Assembly: GCA_018268735.1 (NCBI GenBank)
Contig: JAFDWA010000157.1
Location: 1 to 5,137, forward strand
DNA: 5,137 nt
Reading direction: 5' to 3'
Source: Actinomycetota bacterium
Lineage (GTDB): Bacteria; Actinomycetota; Acidimicrobiia; Acidimicrobiales; Microtrichaceae
How positions within the stretch are numbered: position 1 is the first letter of the stretch; every line of letters starts with the position of its first letter. The translations under genes and the position numbers were made by a program. Shown piece by piece: positions 1 to 5,137 of the stretch. Under the pieces are notes generated by a model, which ran no database searches, was not told the DNA's origin, and was given only the letters and a program-made list of their open reading frames with translations.

Positions 1-483
1 TCACAGCGGTTCGGACCCGATGGGCCTCCCCCGCGCTGGGGGGTCGCCGAGCACACCGACTACGGACTGCTGACGCTGCTCGCACAGGACACCACCGGTG
101 GACTCGAGGTCGCGATCCGCGGTCGCTGGATCGAGGTCCCGCCGATCGACGACGCGCTCGTGTGCAACCTTGGTGACATGTTGGAGCGACTGAGCGGCGG
201 CCGGTTCGTCGCCACCGCGCACCGGGTCACCGTGCCACGGGCGGACCGGATCTCGATGCCGCTGTTCCTCGACCCCGGCTGGGACGTCGTGGTGGAGTCG
301 CTGCCCGGTTGCGATCGAGGCTCCGGTGACGGTGCGGCCGAGCAGCGGTGGGACGGCGAGGACGTGCACGACGTGACCGGGCCCTACTCGGAGTACCTGT
401 TGCGTCGCGTGGCGCGGGTGTTCCCCGACCTGTACGGGCGCGTCGCGCCCGACCACCTCCGGCGGAGCGAGCTCGATGGCTGA
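1..483 (+). CDS. Isopenicillin N synthase-family 2-oxoglutarate/Fe(II) oxygenase, C-terminal part (5' truncated by window)
   Basis: Non-heme iron dioxygenase of the isopenicillin N synthase-like family (COG3491 type); such cytosolic enzymes usually use 2-oxoglutarate and O2 to hydroxylate, desaturate or cyclise small substrates. The frame is open from base 1 to the TGA at 481-483, leaving 160 visible residues of a family usually near 300-350, so roughly the N-terminal half lies upstream. The iron facial triad is complete: HTD (visible residues 18-20, bases 52-60) and the distal His in TAHRV (residue 74, bases 220-222). An RIS triplet (residues 83-85) supplies the Arg-x-Ser that binds the 2-oxoglutarate carboxylate. 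The spacings Asp-to-His 54 and His-to-Arg 9 match those of classical isopenicillin N synthase. The context HTDYGLLTLLAQD is typical of generic bacterial members rather than true beta-lactam synthases, so the substrate is unknown. The gene overlaps the downstream regulator by 8 bp, implying an operon. Family is confident; function is not. Confidence 0.9.
   Translation, partial: SQRFGPDGPPPRWGVAEHTDYGLLTLLAQDTTGGLEVAIRGRWIEVPPIDDALVCNLGDMLERLSGGRFVATAHRVTVPRADRISMPLFLDPGWDVVVESLPGCDRGSGDGAAEQRWDGEDVHDVTGPYSEYLLRRVARVFPDLYGRVAPDHLRRSELDG
464..467 (+). promoter_or_regulatory. Ribosome binding site for the TetR gene
   Basis: A GGAG core lies 8 nt before the ATG at 476, inside the 3' end of the oxygenase gene. 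It supports that ATG as the start, and the site would be translated through by ribosomes finishing the upstream gene. Confidence 0.55.
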
Positions 484-1165
484 TCGCAAGCAACGGGCGA
501 AGGAGTCGAAGGAGCAGCGAGCCGAGATGCGCTCGCAGCGCAGGTCGAACCCGAGGGCCGACCAGCGACTCGAGCGTCGCGAGGAACTGCTCGACGCTGC
601 GGTGCTCGCCATCCGACGCGACGGCGCCGGGGTGTCGATGGAGGACATCGCACACGAGGCCGGCATCACCAAGCCGATCCTGTACTCGAACTTCGGCGAC
701 AAGGCCGGGCTCGCCGACGCGCTCGCCAAGCGGTTCACACGCGACCTCGTCACCCGCTTCGGCGAGGTGTGGGCGACCACAGACGACACCCGTGAGCGCG
801 TCGAGCGAGCCATCGACGCGTGGGTCGGCTTCATCGAGTCCGATCCGCACATCTACCGGTTCCTGTCGGAGGGCAGCTTCGGCGCCGGACGCAGACTCGA
901 GGACCGCCGCCTCGTCAGCGACGTCGGCGTGGTCGTCGCCCGTGCTCTCGGCGAGTGGCTCCGACAGCAGGGCGCCGACTCGGGACCCGCCGAACCGTGG
1001 GCCTACGGCGTGCTCGGCATGGTGCACGTGACCACCGAGTGGTGGCTCGACCGTCGCACGCTGAGCCGCAAGGACCTGGTCGACTACCTGACCGCGCTGC
1101 TGTGGAGCGGGCTGTCGGGCAACGGCCTCGAACCGCCGGCCTCCGGGATCGGCGACGGTCCGTGA
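476..1165 (+). CDS. TetR/AcrR-family transcriptional regulator
   Basis: A 229-residue DNA-binding regulator, expected to act as a dimer and release its operator when a small ligand binds the C-terminal domain. The N-terminal domain is clear: helix 1 at about residues 32-49 (RREELLDAAVLAIRRDG) and the helix-turn-helix at about 54-79, with SMEDIAHEAGITKPILY followed by the hallmark YSNFGDKAGL. The all-helical ligand domain (about 85-215) ends in a Trp-rich stretch (TTEWWLDRRTLSRKDLVDYL). The first about 28 residues are a highly charged Lys/Arg/Glu extension beyond the usual TetR start. The ATG at 476 is still favoured because GGAG sits 8 nt upstream and no other start is as well placed. It overlaps the oxygenase by 8 bp and the PLP enzyme by 4 bp, so it probably controls its own operon; the expected operator would lie upstream of the window. 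The ligand is unknown. Confidence 0.93.
   Translation: MADRKQRAKESKEQRAEMRSQRRSNPRADQRLERREELLDAAVLAIRRDGAGVSMEDIAHEAGITKPILYSNFGDKAGLADALAKRFTRDLVTRFGEVWATTDDTRERVERAIDAWVGFIESDPHIYRFLSEGSFGAGRRLEDRRLVSDVGVVVARALGEWLRQQGADSGPAEPWAYGVLGMVHVTTEWWLDRRTLSRKDLVDYLTALLWSGLSGNGLEPPASGIGDGP
1162..1165 (+). promoter_or_regulatory. GTGA stop-start overlap (translational coupling)
   Basis: The TGA ending the TetR gene (1163-1165) shares bases with the GTG that opens the PLP enzyme (1162-1164). With no good Shine-Dalgarno just upstream, reinitiation by ribosomes terminating on the TetR message is the likely way this start is used. Confidence 0.7.
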
Positions 1166-2352
1166 TCGACGTCGCAGCGGTCCGCGCGGATACACCTGCC
1201 ACTGCCGAGCGGGTGTTCCTCAACCACGCCGGCGCCTCGCCGTCGCCGGCACCTGTGCTCGACGCCGTCGTCGGCCACCTCCGCGACGAGGCGCGCCTCG
1301 GCGGCTACGAGGCCGCTGCTGCGCGTGCGGGGGACCTGGCCGGCGTCCGTCGATCCATCGCATCGCTCGTGTCGTGCGACCCGACCGAGGTGGCACTCTC
1401 CACCAGCGCCACCGACGCATGGGAGACCGCGTTCTGGTCGATCCCGTGGCGGGCCGGCGACGTGGTGCTCACGTGCCGATCCGAGTACGTCACGAACGCC
1501 GTCAACCTGCTCGTCGCACGGGACCGGTTCGGTGTCGATGTCCGGGTCGTGGACGACGACGAGCACGGCCAGGTCGACCTCGCCGCCATGGAGCGGCACC
1601 TCGCGGACCCTGCGGTTCGGATGGTGTCGCTCAGCCACGTGCCCACACACGGCGGTCTGGTCAACCCGGCTGCGGAGGTCGGACGGCTGTGCCGGTCCGC
1701 CGGCGCCCTGTTCCTCCTCGACGCATGCCAATCTGCCGGACAGCTGCACCTCGACGTCGGCGCGATCGGCTGCGACATCCTGACGGCGACCGGGCGGAAG
1801 TACCTCCGCGGACCCCGCGGCACCGGGTTCCTCTACGTTCGGACGGGAGTGGCTGACACCGTCGGTGCCGACGTCGACCCGAACGGTTCCGGGGGCGCGA
1901 CCTGGGATGCCGCCGAGCGATACTCCTTCCCGCAGGACGCGACGCGCTTCGAGCGCTTCGAGCGAAGCGTCGCCGCCACCCTCGGGCTCGGAGCGGCCGT
2001 CGACTACGCGCTCACCCTGGGTGTGGAGACGATCGAGGCGCGGGTCGTCGAGCTGGCAACCCACCTGCGTGGTGCGCTCGGAGCGGTCGACGGCGTGAGG
2101 GTGCAGGACCGGGGCCTCCGACGCTGCGGGATCGTCACCTTCACCGTCGAAGGAGCGGCATCCGCCGAGGTGCGCCGCCTCCTGGCCGCCGCTTCGGTGT
2201 CGGTGTGGGTGTCGGATGCGGCGCACGCCCGGCTCGACATGGACCGCCGGGGCGTGGCGGACGTGGTCCGGGCGTCGGTGCACTACCTGAACACGCTCGA
2301 GGAGCTCGACCGCACCGTGGAGCTCCTCGAGCGGATCGTGGCCGGCCGCTAG
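1162..2352 (+). CDS. Class V aminotransferase-fold PLP-dependent enzyme (no desulfurase cysteine)
   Basis: A 396-residue fold-type I PLP enzyme of the aminotransferase class V superfamily, which includes cysteine desulfurases, selenocysteine lyases, isopenicillin N epimerase-like and EgtE-like enzymes. The start is the GTG at 1162, overlapping the preceding stop as GTGA. From it the protein opens with the family's LNHAGASPSP strand (residues 20-29). The cofactor site is intact: the TSATDAWE phosphate-binding region (81-88), Asp187 of LLDACQSAG for the pyridine nitrogen, and Lys213 in ATGRKYLRGPRGTGFLYV (bases 1798-1800) for the Schiff base. Arg370 in VRASVHYLNT is the expected substrate-carboxylate arginine. 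The loop before it (about 348-364, VWVSDAAHARLDMDRRG) has no Cys where SufS-type desulfurases carry theirs, so cysteine desulfuration by persulfide chemistry is unlikely. A lyase, transaminase or epimerase role is more probable, substrate unknown. Translation is probably coupled to the TetR gene; any Shine-Dalgarno is weak (GGGA at 1145-1148, distant). Confidence 0.9.
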   Translation: MIDVAAVRADTPATAERVFLNHAGASPSPAPVLDAVVGHLRDEARLGGYEAAAARAGDLAGVRRSIASLVSCDPTEVALSTSATDAWETAFWSIPWRAGDVVLTCRSEYVTNAVNLLVARDRFGVDVRVVDDDEHGQVDLAAMERHLADPAVRMVSLSHVPTHGGLVNPAAEVGRLCRSAGALFLLDACQSAGQLHLDVGAIGCDILTATGRKYLRGPRGTGFLYVRTGVADTVGADVDPNGSGGATWDAAERYSFPQDATRFERFERSVAATLGLGAAVDYALTLGVETIEARVVELATHLRGALGAVDGVRVQDRGLRRCGIVTFTVEGAASAEVRRLLAAASVSVWVSDAAHARLDMDRRGVADVVRASVHYLNTLEELDRTVELLERIVAGR

Positions 2353-2374
2353 AACGGTCTGGCGTCAGTCGTGG

Positions 2375-2406
2375 GGCGCTCGGATCAGCTGCGCCGGAAG
2401 AGCGCC
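2375..2406. terminator. Weak inverted repeat at convergent gene ends, possible bidirectional terminator
   Basis: The arms GGCGCTC (2375-2381) and GAGCGCC (2400-2406) are perfect 7-bp complements separated by 18 nt. They lie where the PLP-enzyme operon (ending 2352) and the opposing membrane-protein gene (ending 2385) meet. The position suits a shared terminator, but the loop is long, there is no U-tract on either strand and one arm is coding, so this is a tentative call. Confidence 0.25.
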
Positions 2407-3374
2407 AGGTCGATCCTCGACCAGATCGCCGCGCCGCGAGTCCGGCGGTCCCAGAGGCCGGCGTTCAGCACGGCGGAGCTGACCATCATCCGACCGAGCA
2501 GGTAGAGCCACAGCAGCGCGACGATCGCGACGCCGAGCGGTCCGTAGGTCTGCGACATCCTGGCGACCCTGCCGGCGAAGTAGAAGACCGTGACGGCATG
2601 GAGGGCCTCGGTCATCACGCCGACGAGGAGGGCGCCCGGCACGAGGGCGGTCCACGGTGCTCCCTCGGCGTGCGGCATCAGCACCTCCACGAGCAGCCAG
2701 ACGAGCGTCGCACCGCCGCCGATGACGAACGAGATGAGGATGCCGCCGCCGGGTGTGTTGGACCGGAGCCACTGAGCGCCGATCACGTACACGAGGACGA
2801 GGGCGACGACACCGACGCCGACCACGAGCTCGATCGGCCGGTTCGCCGACGCCTTGCGGCGGGTCCCCCACGCCAGGTTGTGCACGATCCGCAGCGACTT
2901 GATGAGCGTGCGGATCGCCATGACCGACGCGCCGAACCCGACGAGCAGGGTGACCCACCGGCCCCGCGCAGCGTTTGCCCCGACGGTGGACATCGTGTCG
3001 ACCAGCGCAGCGGACAGCCCGAGCTGCCGGCTCGTCGATCCGCTCGCGTTGCTCGCGTGGAGGAAGCCGACGCCGGCCACCAGGATGAGCAGCAGCGGCA
3101 CGATCAGGAGGAAGAGCCGGAACGCGATCGCTCCGGCCAACATCCCTCCAGCGATGCCGGAGTCCCGTTCGTACAGCTCGAAGCTGGTGTCGATGAGCGG
3201 CGTGTCGGGACGGGCCGCCTGGACCCGCTCGGCGACCGTGCTGGCGTGCTCCTTGGCCGCCTCGACCCGCTGGCGGGTGCGCTGCACCCGTGAACCGCCG
3301 GCGTCGAGCGCCTCGGTCACGCCGTCGGTCACGCCGTCGGCCGCAGCGTCGTCGGTGTCGATCTCCTCCGCCAT
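2385..3374 (-). CDS. YihY/virulence factor BrkB family inner-membrane protein
   Basis: A 329-residue integral membrane protein of the YihY/BrkB family (once misnamed ribonuclease BN). The molecular role of the family is not settled. About six hydrophobic segments are visible at residues 76-104, 138-158, 181-202, 211-232, 240-265 and 278-301. Family landmarks include the YERDSGIAGGMLAGAIAFRLF entry into helix 1, AWGTRRKA between helices 2 and 3, the SQTYGPLGV segment before helix 6, and LLWLYLLGRMMVSSAVLNA within it. The N-terminal 60 residues are polar: acidic up to about 25, then a Lys/Arg/Glu-rich probably helical stretch, presumably cytoplasmic. The start is the ATG at 3372-3374 (MAEEIDT). 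In-frame alternatives are a GTG at 3402-3404 and an ATG at 3444-3446, neither with a well-spaced ribosome site; the strong GGAGGTG at 3402-3408 is about 27 nt from the chosen start. The gene is convergent with the PLP-enzyme operon and divergent from the dehydrogenase. Family is confident; exact start is moderate. Confidence 0.9.
   Translation of the reverse strand: MAEEIDTDDAAADGVTDGVTEALDAGGSRVQRTRQRVEAAKEHASTVAERVQAARPDTPLIDTSFELYERDSGIAGGMLAGAIAFRLFLLIVPLLLILVAGVGFLHASNASGSTSRQLGLSAALVDTMSTVGANAARGRWVTLLVGFGASVMAIRTLIKSLRIVHNLAWGTRRKASANRPIELVVGVGVVALVLVYVIGAQWLRSNTPGGGILISFVIGGGATLVWLLVEVLMPHAEGAPWTALVPGALLVGVMTEALHAVTVFYFAGRVARMSQTYGPLGVAIVALLWLYLLGRMMVSSAVLNAGLWDRRTRGAAIWSRIDLALFRRS
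3313..3340. repeat. 12-bp tandem repeat, 2.3 copies, inside the membrane-protein gene
   Basis: The unit TCGGTCACGCCG occurs at 3313-3324 and 3325-3336 and continues for 4 bases to 3340. On the minus strand it encodes the doubled DGVT residues in the acidic N-terminal tail (DGVTDGVTEALD). Being a multiple of three, gain or loss of a unit would keep the frame and vary only tail length. Confidence 0.8.
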
Positions 3375-3517
3375 CGGTCCACGAGTGTTGCACGGGCTCG
3401 CCACCTCCGTGCGCCTTCCGTCCTCTCCGTGTCGCCCATGGGGCACGGGTCACGGCCGGGGGTACGCTCCCGGCATCGACCGGCCCACTCGGGCACACAT
3501 CGACCAAGGGGTGGCAC
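3375..3517. promoter_or_regulatory. Divergent intergenic region with presumed promoters for membrane protein and dehydrogenase
   Basis: This 143-bp stretch separates two genes transcribed away from each other, so it should contain both promoters. On the plus strand TACGCT (3463-3468) resembles a -10 element, placing transcription near 3475 and leaving a leader of roughly 40 nt for the dehydrogenase. No convincing -35 hexamer sits 17-18 nt above it. An imperfect dyad with CCGTG (3427-3431) and CACGG (3444-3448) around CCCATGGG is a possible operator. No convincing minus-strand promoter was picked out. Confidence 0.35.
3506..3511 (+). promoter_or_regulatory. Ribosome binding site for the aldehyde dehydrogenase
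   Basis: AAGGGG lies 6 nt before the GTG at 3518. This fixes the start, because the same frame is open much further upstream (to 3290, across the intergenic region and into the opposing gene) without family-like sequence. Confidence 0.6.
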
Positions 3518-4981
3518 GTGCGTTCCTTCGATCGGCTCTACATCGGCGGCGAGTGGGTGGAGCCGGCCTCGTCGGCCACCTTCACCGTCCTCAACCCGGC
3601 GACCGGTGAACCGGTCGGATCGACCCCCGAGGCGGTGCAGGCCGACGTCGATCGCGCCGTCGAGGCCGCTCGCGCCGCGTTGCGCAGCGGCCCCTGGGCC
3701 GAGATGACGGCGGCGGACCGAGCAGCCATCATGCGCAGGCTGCACGGGCTGATGGTCGAGCGGGCCGACGAGCTCGCCAACCTGATCACCGCCGAGGTCG
3801 GCGCACCGATCCTGTTCTCGCACTTCGGCCAGATCGGGGCCACCCACATGGTCCTCGACTTCTTCGCCGGCCTCACCGAGTCGTTCGCCTTCGAGGAGGT
3901 GCGCGCCGGGATGCTCGGGCCGGTCGTGGTCCGCAAGGAGCCGGTCGGCGTCGTCGCGGGGATCATCCCGTGGAACGTGCCGCTGTTCATCACGATGCTG
4001 AAGTTCGCGCCGACGCTCGCGTCGGGTTCGACGATGGTGCTCAAGCCGGCACCGGAGACCCCCGTCAGCGCGGCGGTGTTCGCCGAGCTGTGCGTCGAGG
4101 CCGGCGTCCCCGCCGGGGTGCTGAACGTCGTGCCGGCCGGGCGCGAGGTCGGCGAGCACCTCGTCACCCACCCCGGCGTGGACAAGGTGTCCTTCACCGG
4201 CTCCACCGCTGCGGGCCGCCACATCGGCGCGCTGTGCGGCGAGCGGTTGCGCCGCTGCACCCTGGAGCTCGGCGGCAAGTCGGCGTCGATCCTGATGGAG
4301 GACGCCGACATCGAAGCCGCCGTGACCGAGATGGTGCCGAACTACTCGTTCATGAACAACGGCCAGGCGTGTGTCGCACAGACCCGACTGCTCGCTCCCC
4401 GCTCCCGCTACGAGGAGACCGTCGACGCCGTCACCGAGGTCGCGCGGTCGATGAAGGTCGGCGACCCGTCGGACTTCGAGGTCGGGCTCGGTCCGCTCAT
4501 CGCAGAGCGCCAGCGTGACCGCGTCGAGGGCTACATCCGCACCGGCGTCGAGGAGGGCGCACGGCTGACGACCGGTGGCGGGCGCCCGGCCGGGCTCGAC
4601 ACCGGGTGGTACGTCGAACCGACCGTGTTCGCCGACGTCGACAACAAGATGCGGATCGCACAGGAGGAGATCTTCGGCCCGGTCGTGGTCGTGATCCCCT
4701 ACACCGACACCGCCGACGCGATCGCGATCGCCAACGACAACAACTACGGGCTGTCGGGGTCGGTGTGGACGGCGGACGTCGCAGCGGGACTCGACGTCGC
4801 CCGCGGCGTGCGCACCGGCACCTACACGGTCAACGGGTTCGGGATGGACTGGGGCTCGCCCTTCGGCGGGTTCAAGGACTCGGGCCTCGGCCGCGAGCTC
4901 GGCCCGGAGGGCCTGGAGGAGTACCTCGAGTACAAGTCGATCAACCTCCCCGCCGGCACCGAACCCGAGCTGAGGTACTGA
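3518..4981 (+). CDS. NAD(P)-dependent aldehyde dehydrogenase
   Basis: A 487-residue cytosolic aldehyde dehydrogenase, full length for the family, oxidising an aldehyde to its carboxylate with NAD(P)+. The GTG start gives the usual opening LYIGGEWVEPASSATFTVLNPATGE. Family landmarks appear in order: PWNVP with oxyanion Asn153; KPAPETP with cofactor-binding Lys176; the Rossmann turn FTGST at 226-230; LELGGKS with general base Glu250 (bases 4265-4267); GQACVAQTR with nucleophile Cys285 (bases 4370-4372); EEIFGPVV with Glu384; and PFGGFKDSGLGRELGPEGLEEY near the end. All catalytic residues are present, so it should be active. The GQACVAQTR context recalls actinobacterial enzymes often annotated as terpenoid, steroid or generic aldehyde dehydrogenases, but the substrate cannot be fixed from sequence. 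It is preceded by AAGGGG 6 nt before the start, is divergent from the membrane-protein gene, and appears monocistronic because a strong hairpin follows 57 bp after its stop. Confidence 0.96.
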   Translation: MRSFDRLYIGGEWVEPASSATFTVLNPATGEPVGSTPEAVQADVDRAVEAARAALRSGPWAEMTAADRAAIMRRLHGLMVERADELANLITAEVGAPILFSHFGQIGATHMVLDFFAGLTESFAFEEVRAGMLGPVVVRKEPVGVVAGIIPWNVPLFITMLKFAPTLASGSTMVLKPAPETPVSAAVFAELCVEAGVPAGVLNVVPAGREVGEHLVTHPGVDKVSFTGSTAAGRHIGALCGERLRRCTLELGGKSASILMEDADIEAAVTEMVPNYSFMNNGQACVAQTRLLAPRSRYEETVDAVTEVARSMKVGDPSDFEVGLGPLIAERQRDRVEGYIRTGVEEGARLTTGGGRPAGLDTGWYVEPTVFADVDNKMRIAQEEIFGPVVVVIPYTDTADAIAIANDNNYGLSGSVWTADVAAGLDVARGVRTGTYTVNGFGMDWGSPFGGFKDSGLGRELGPEGLEEYLEYKSINLPAGTEPELRY

Positions 4982-5038
4982 CCGACTCGCTCGCCCCGTT
5001 CCCGAACGCCTCCCCGAGCGCCATCCGGGGCTCGCCAC

Positions 5039-5065
5039 GTCTGACGTCGACGATCGACCTCAGAC
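5039..5065 (+). terminator. Strong hairpin downstream of aldehyde dehydrogenase, probable terminator
   Basis: The arms 5039-5050 (GTCTGACGTCGA) and 5054-5065 (TCGACCTCAGAC) pair at 11 of 12 positions, with one C-C mismatch (5045/5059) and a 3-nt CGA loop. It begins 57 bp after the dehydrogenase stop. There is no run of T after it, so it would be a U-tract-less terminator of the sort often reported in actinobacteria, or an mRNA 3'-end stabiliser. A dyad-binding site for a regulator of the next gene is the main alternative. Confidence 0.5.
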
Positions 5066-5074
5066 ATCCTCTGT

Positions 5075-5137
5075 ACGAGGTTGCCGGCACGAGGTTGCCG
5101 GACGAGCCGGTCGGATCAGAGGTAGCCGGATCAGATC
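5075..5137. repeat. Cluster of short degenerate direct repeats at the window edge
   Basis: ACGAGGTTGCCGG occurs at 5075-5087 and again at 5089-5101, joined by a single C to give a 14-bp period. A partial third copy (ACGAG, 5102-5106) follows directly. A variant GAGGTAGCCGG lies at 5119-5129, 28 bp (two periods) after the core at 5091. A second word, CGGATCAGA, occurs at 5112-5120 and 5127-5135. The array is intergenic and may continue past the window. Confidence 0.75.

Larger units (their letters stand above)
4982..5137. other. Non-coding 3' tail of the window
   Basis: No credible gene was seen in these 156 bp. The stretch holds a smaller hairpin candidate (CCCCG 5012-5016 with CGGGG 5026-5030), the strong hairpin at 5039-5065, and a cluster of short direct repeats from 5075 to the edge. 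Confidence 0.6.

Noticed and set aside
28..43. C5 and G6 runs that could form a hairpin or a slippage tract
   Set aside because: The oxygenase reading frame stays open and correctly spaced around them, and one short G-run in a GC-rich gene does not demonstrate phase variation.
1945..1969. Tandem 9-bp repeat (CGCTTCGAG twice) ending in a CGCTTCG/CGAAGCG inverted repeat
   Set aside because: It lies inside the PLP enzyme gene and is explained by the repeated residues RFERFERS with biased codons; no evidence of a separate regulatory role.
1084..2283. Long minus-strand open frame (399 codons) opposite the PLP enzyme
   Set aside because: It is a GC-rich shadow: His/Arg/Gly-rich, without recognisable domains, and wholly opposite a gene with clear catalytic motifs.
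1..2352. A beta-lactam-type pair: isopenicillin N synthase-like oxygenase next to a CefD (isopenicillin N epimerase)-like PLP enzyme
   Set aside because: Both belong to broad families that include the penicillin-pathway enzymes, but the oxygenase motif context (HTDYGLLTLLAQD) is that of generic members. No tripeptide synthetase or other beta-lactam gene is visible, so the pairing alone does not support antibiotic synthesis.
2205..3293. Plus-strand open frame of 362 codons across the convergent junction
   Set aside because: Its translation is Arg/Asp/Glu/Pro-rich without motifs and it overlaps two well-supported genes, so it is a shadow of the BrkB-family gene.
3329..5038. Minus-strand open frame of 569 codons opposite the dehydrogenase
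   Set aside because: Low-complexity Asp/Gly/Arg/His-rich translation with no family motifs; explained by strong G/C bias at third positions of the real dehydrogenase gene.
5075..5137. Start of a CRISPR array
   Set aside because: The units are about 14 bp and adjacent, with no unique 30-40 bp spacers and no cas genes in the window.

Overview
The window looks like a chromosomal segment of a high-GC Gram-positive bacterium (actinobacterial type). It is strongly GC-rich by eye, with third codon positions almost all G or C, GTG starts, very short or overlapping gene junctions and long open shadow frames on the opposite strand. The gene set (TetR regulator, YihY/BrkB membrane protein, NAD(P)-dependent aldehyde dehydrogenase, class V PLP enzyme, 2-oxoglutarate oxygenase) fits a free-living aerobic heterotroph. 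A placement in the Acidimicrobiia (Ilumatobacter-like) is only an impression and cannot be proven from this sequence.

Layout. (1) Positions 1-2352 hold a tight plus-strand run of three genes. The first is the C-terminal half of an isopenicillin N synthase-type 2-oxoglutarate/Fe(II) oxygenase, cut by the window edge. It overlaps by 8 bp a TetR-family regulator, which overlaps by 4 bp (GTGA) a class V aminotransferase-fold PLP enzyme. The overlaps make one co-transcribed, probably translationally coupled unit very likely. (2) A 32-bp gap separates this unit from a convergent minus-strand gene (2385-3374) for a six-helix YihY/BrkB-family inner-membrane protein. (3) A 143-bp divergent intergenic region (3375-3517) should hold the promoters for the membrane protein and for the next gene. 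(4) A complete aldehyde dehydrogenase (3518-4981, GTG start) retains its catalytic residues. (5) The last 156 bp are non-coding. They carry a strong hairpin (5039-5065), probably the terminator of the dehydrogenase, followed by short degenerate direct repeats that run to the window edge.

How the genes work together. The oxygenase and PLP enzyme form a plausible small catabolic or modification module on an amino-acid-like or amine substrate, with the TetR protein as the likely local regulator. The substrate cannot be read from the sequence. The dehydrogenase and membrane protein are divergently transcribed and have no evident functional link to that module. No mobile element, CRISPR array, RNA gene or defence system was seen. 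The content is mostly ordinary metabolism; the points most worth a second look are the PLP enzyme that lacks a desulfurase cysteine and the repeat cluster at the 3' edge.
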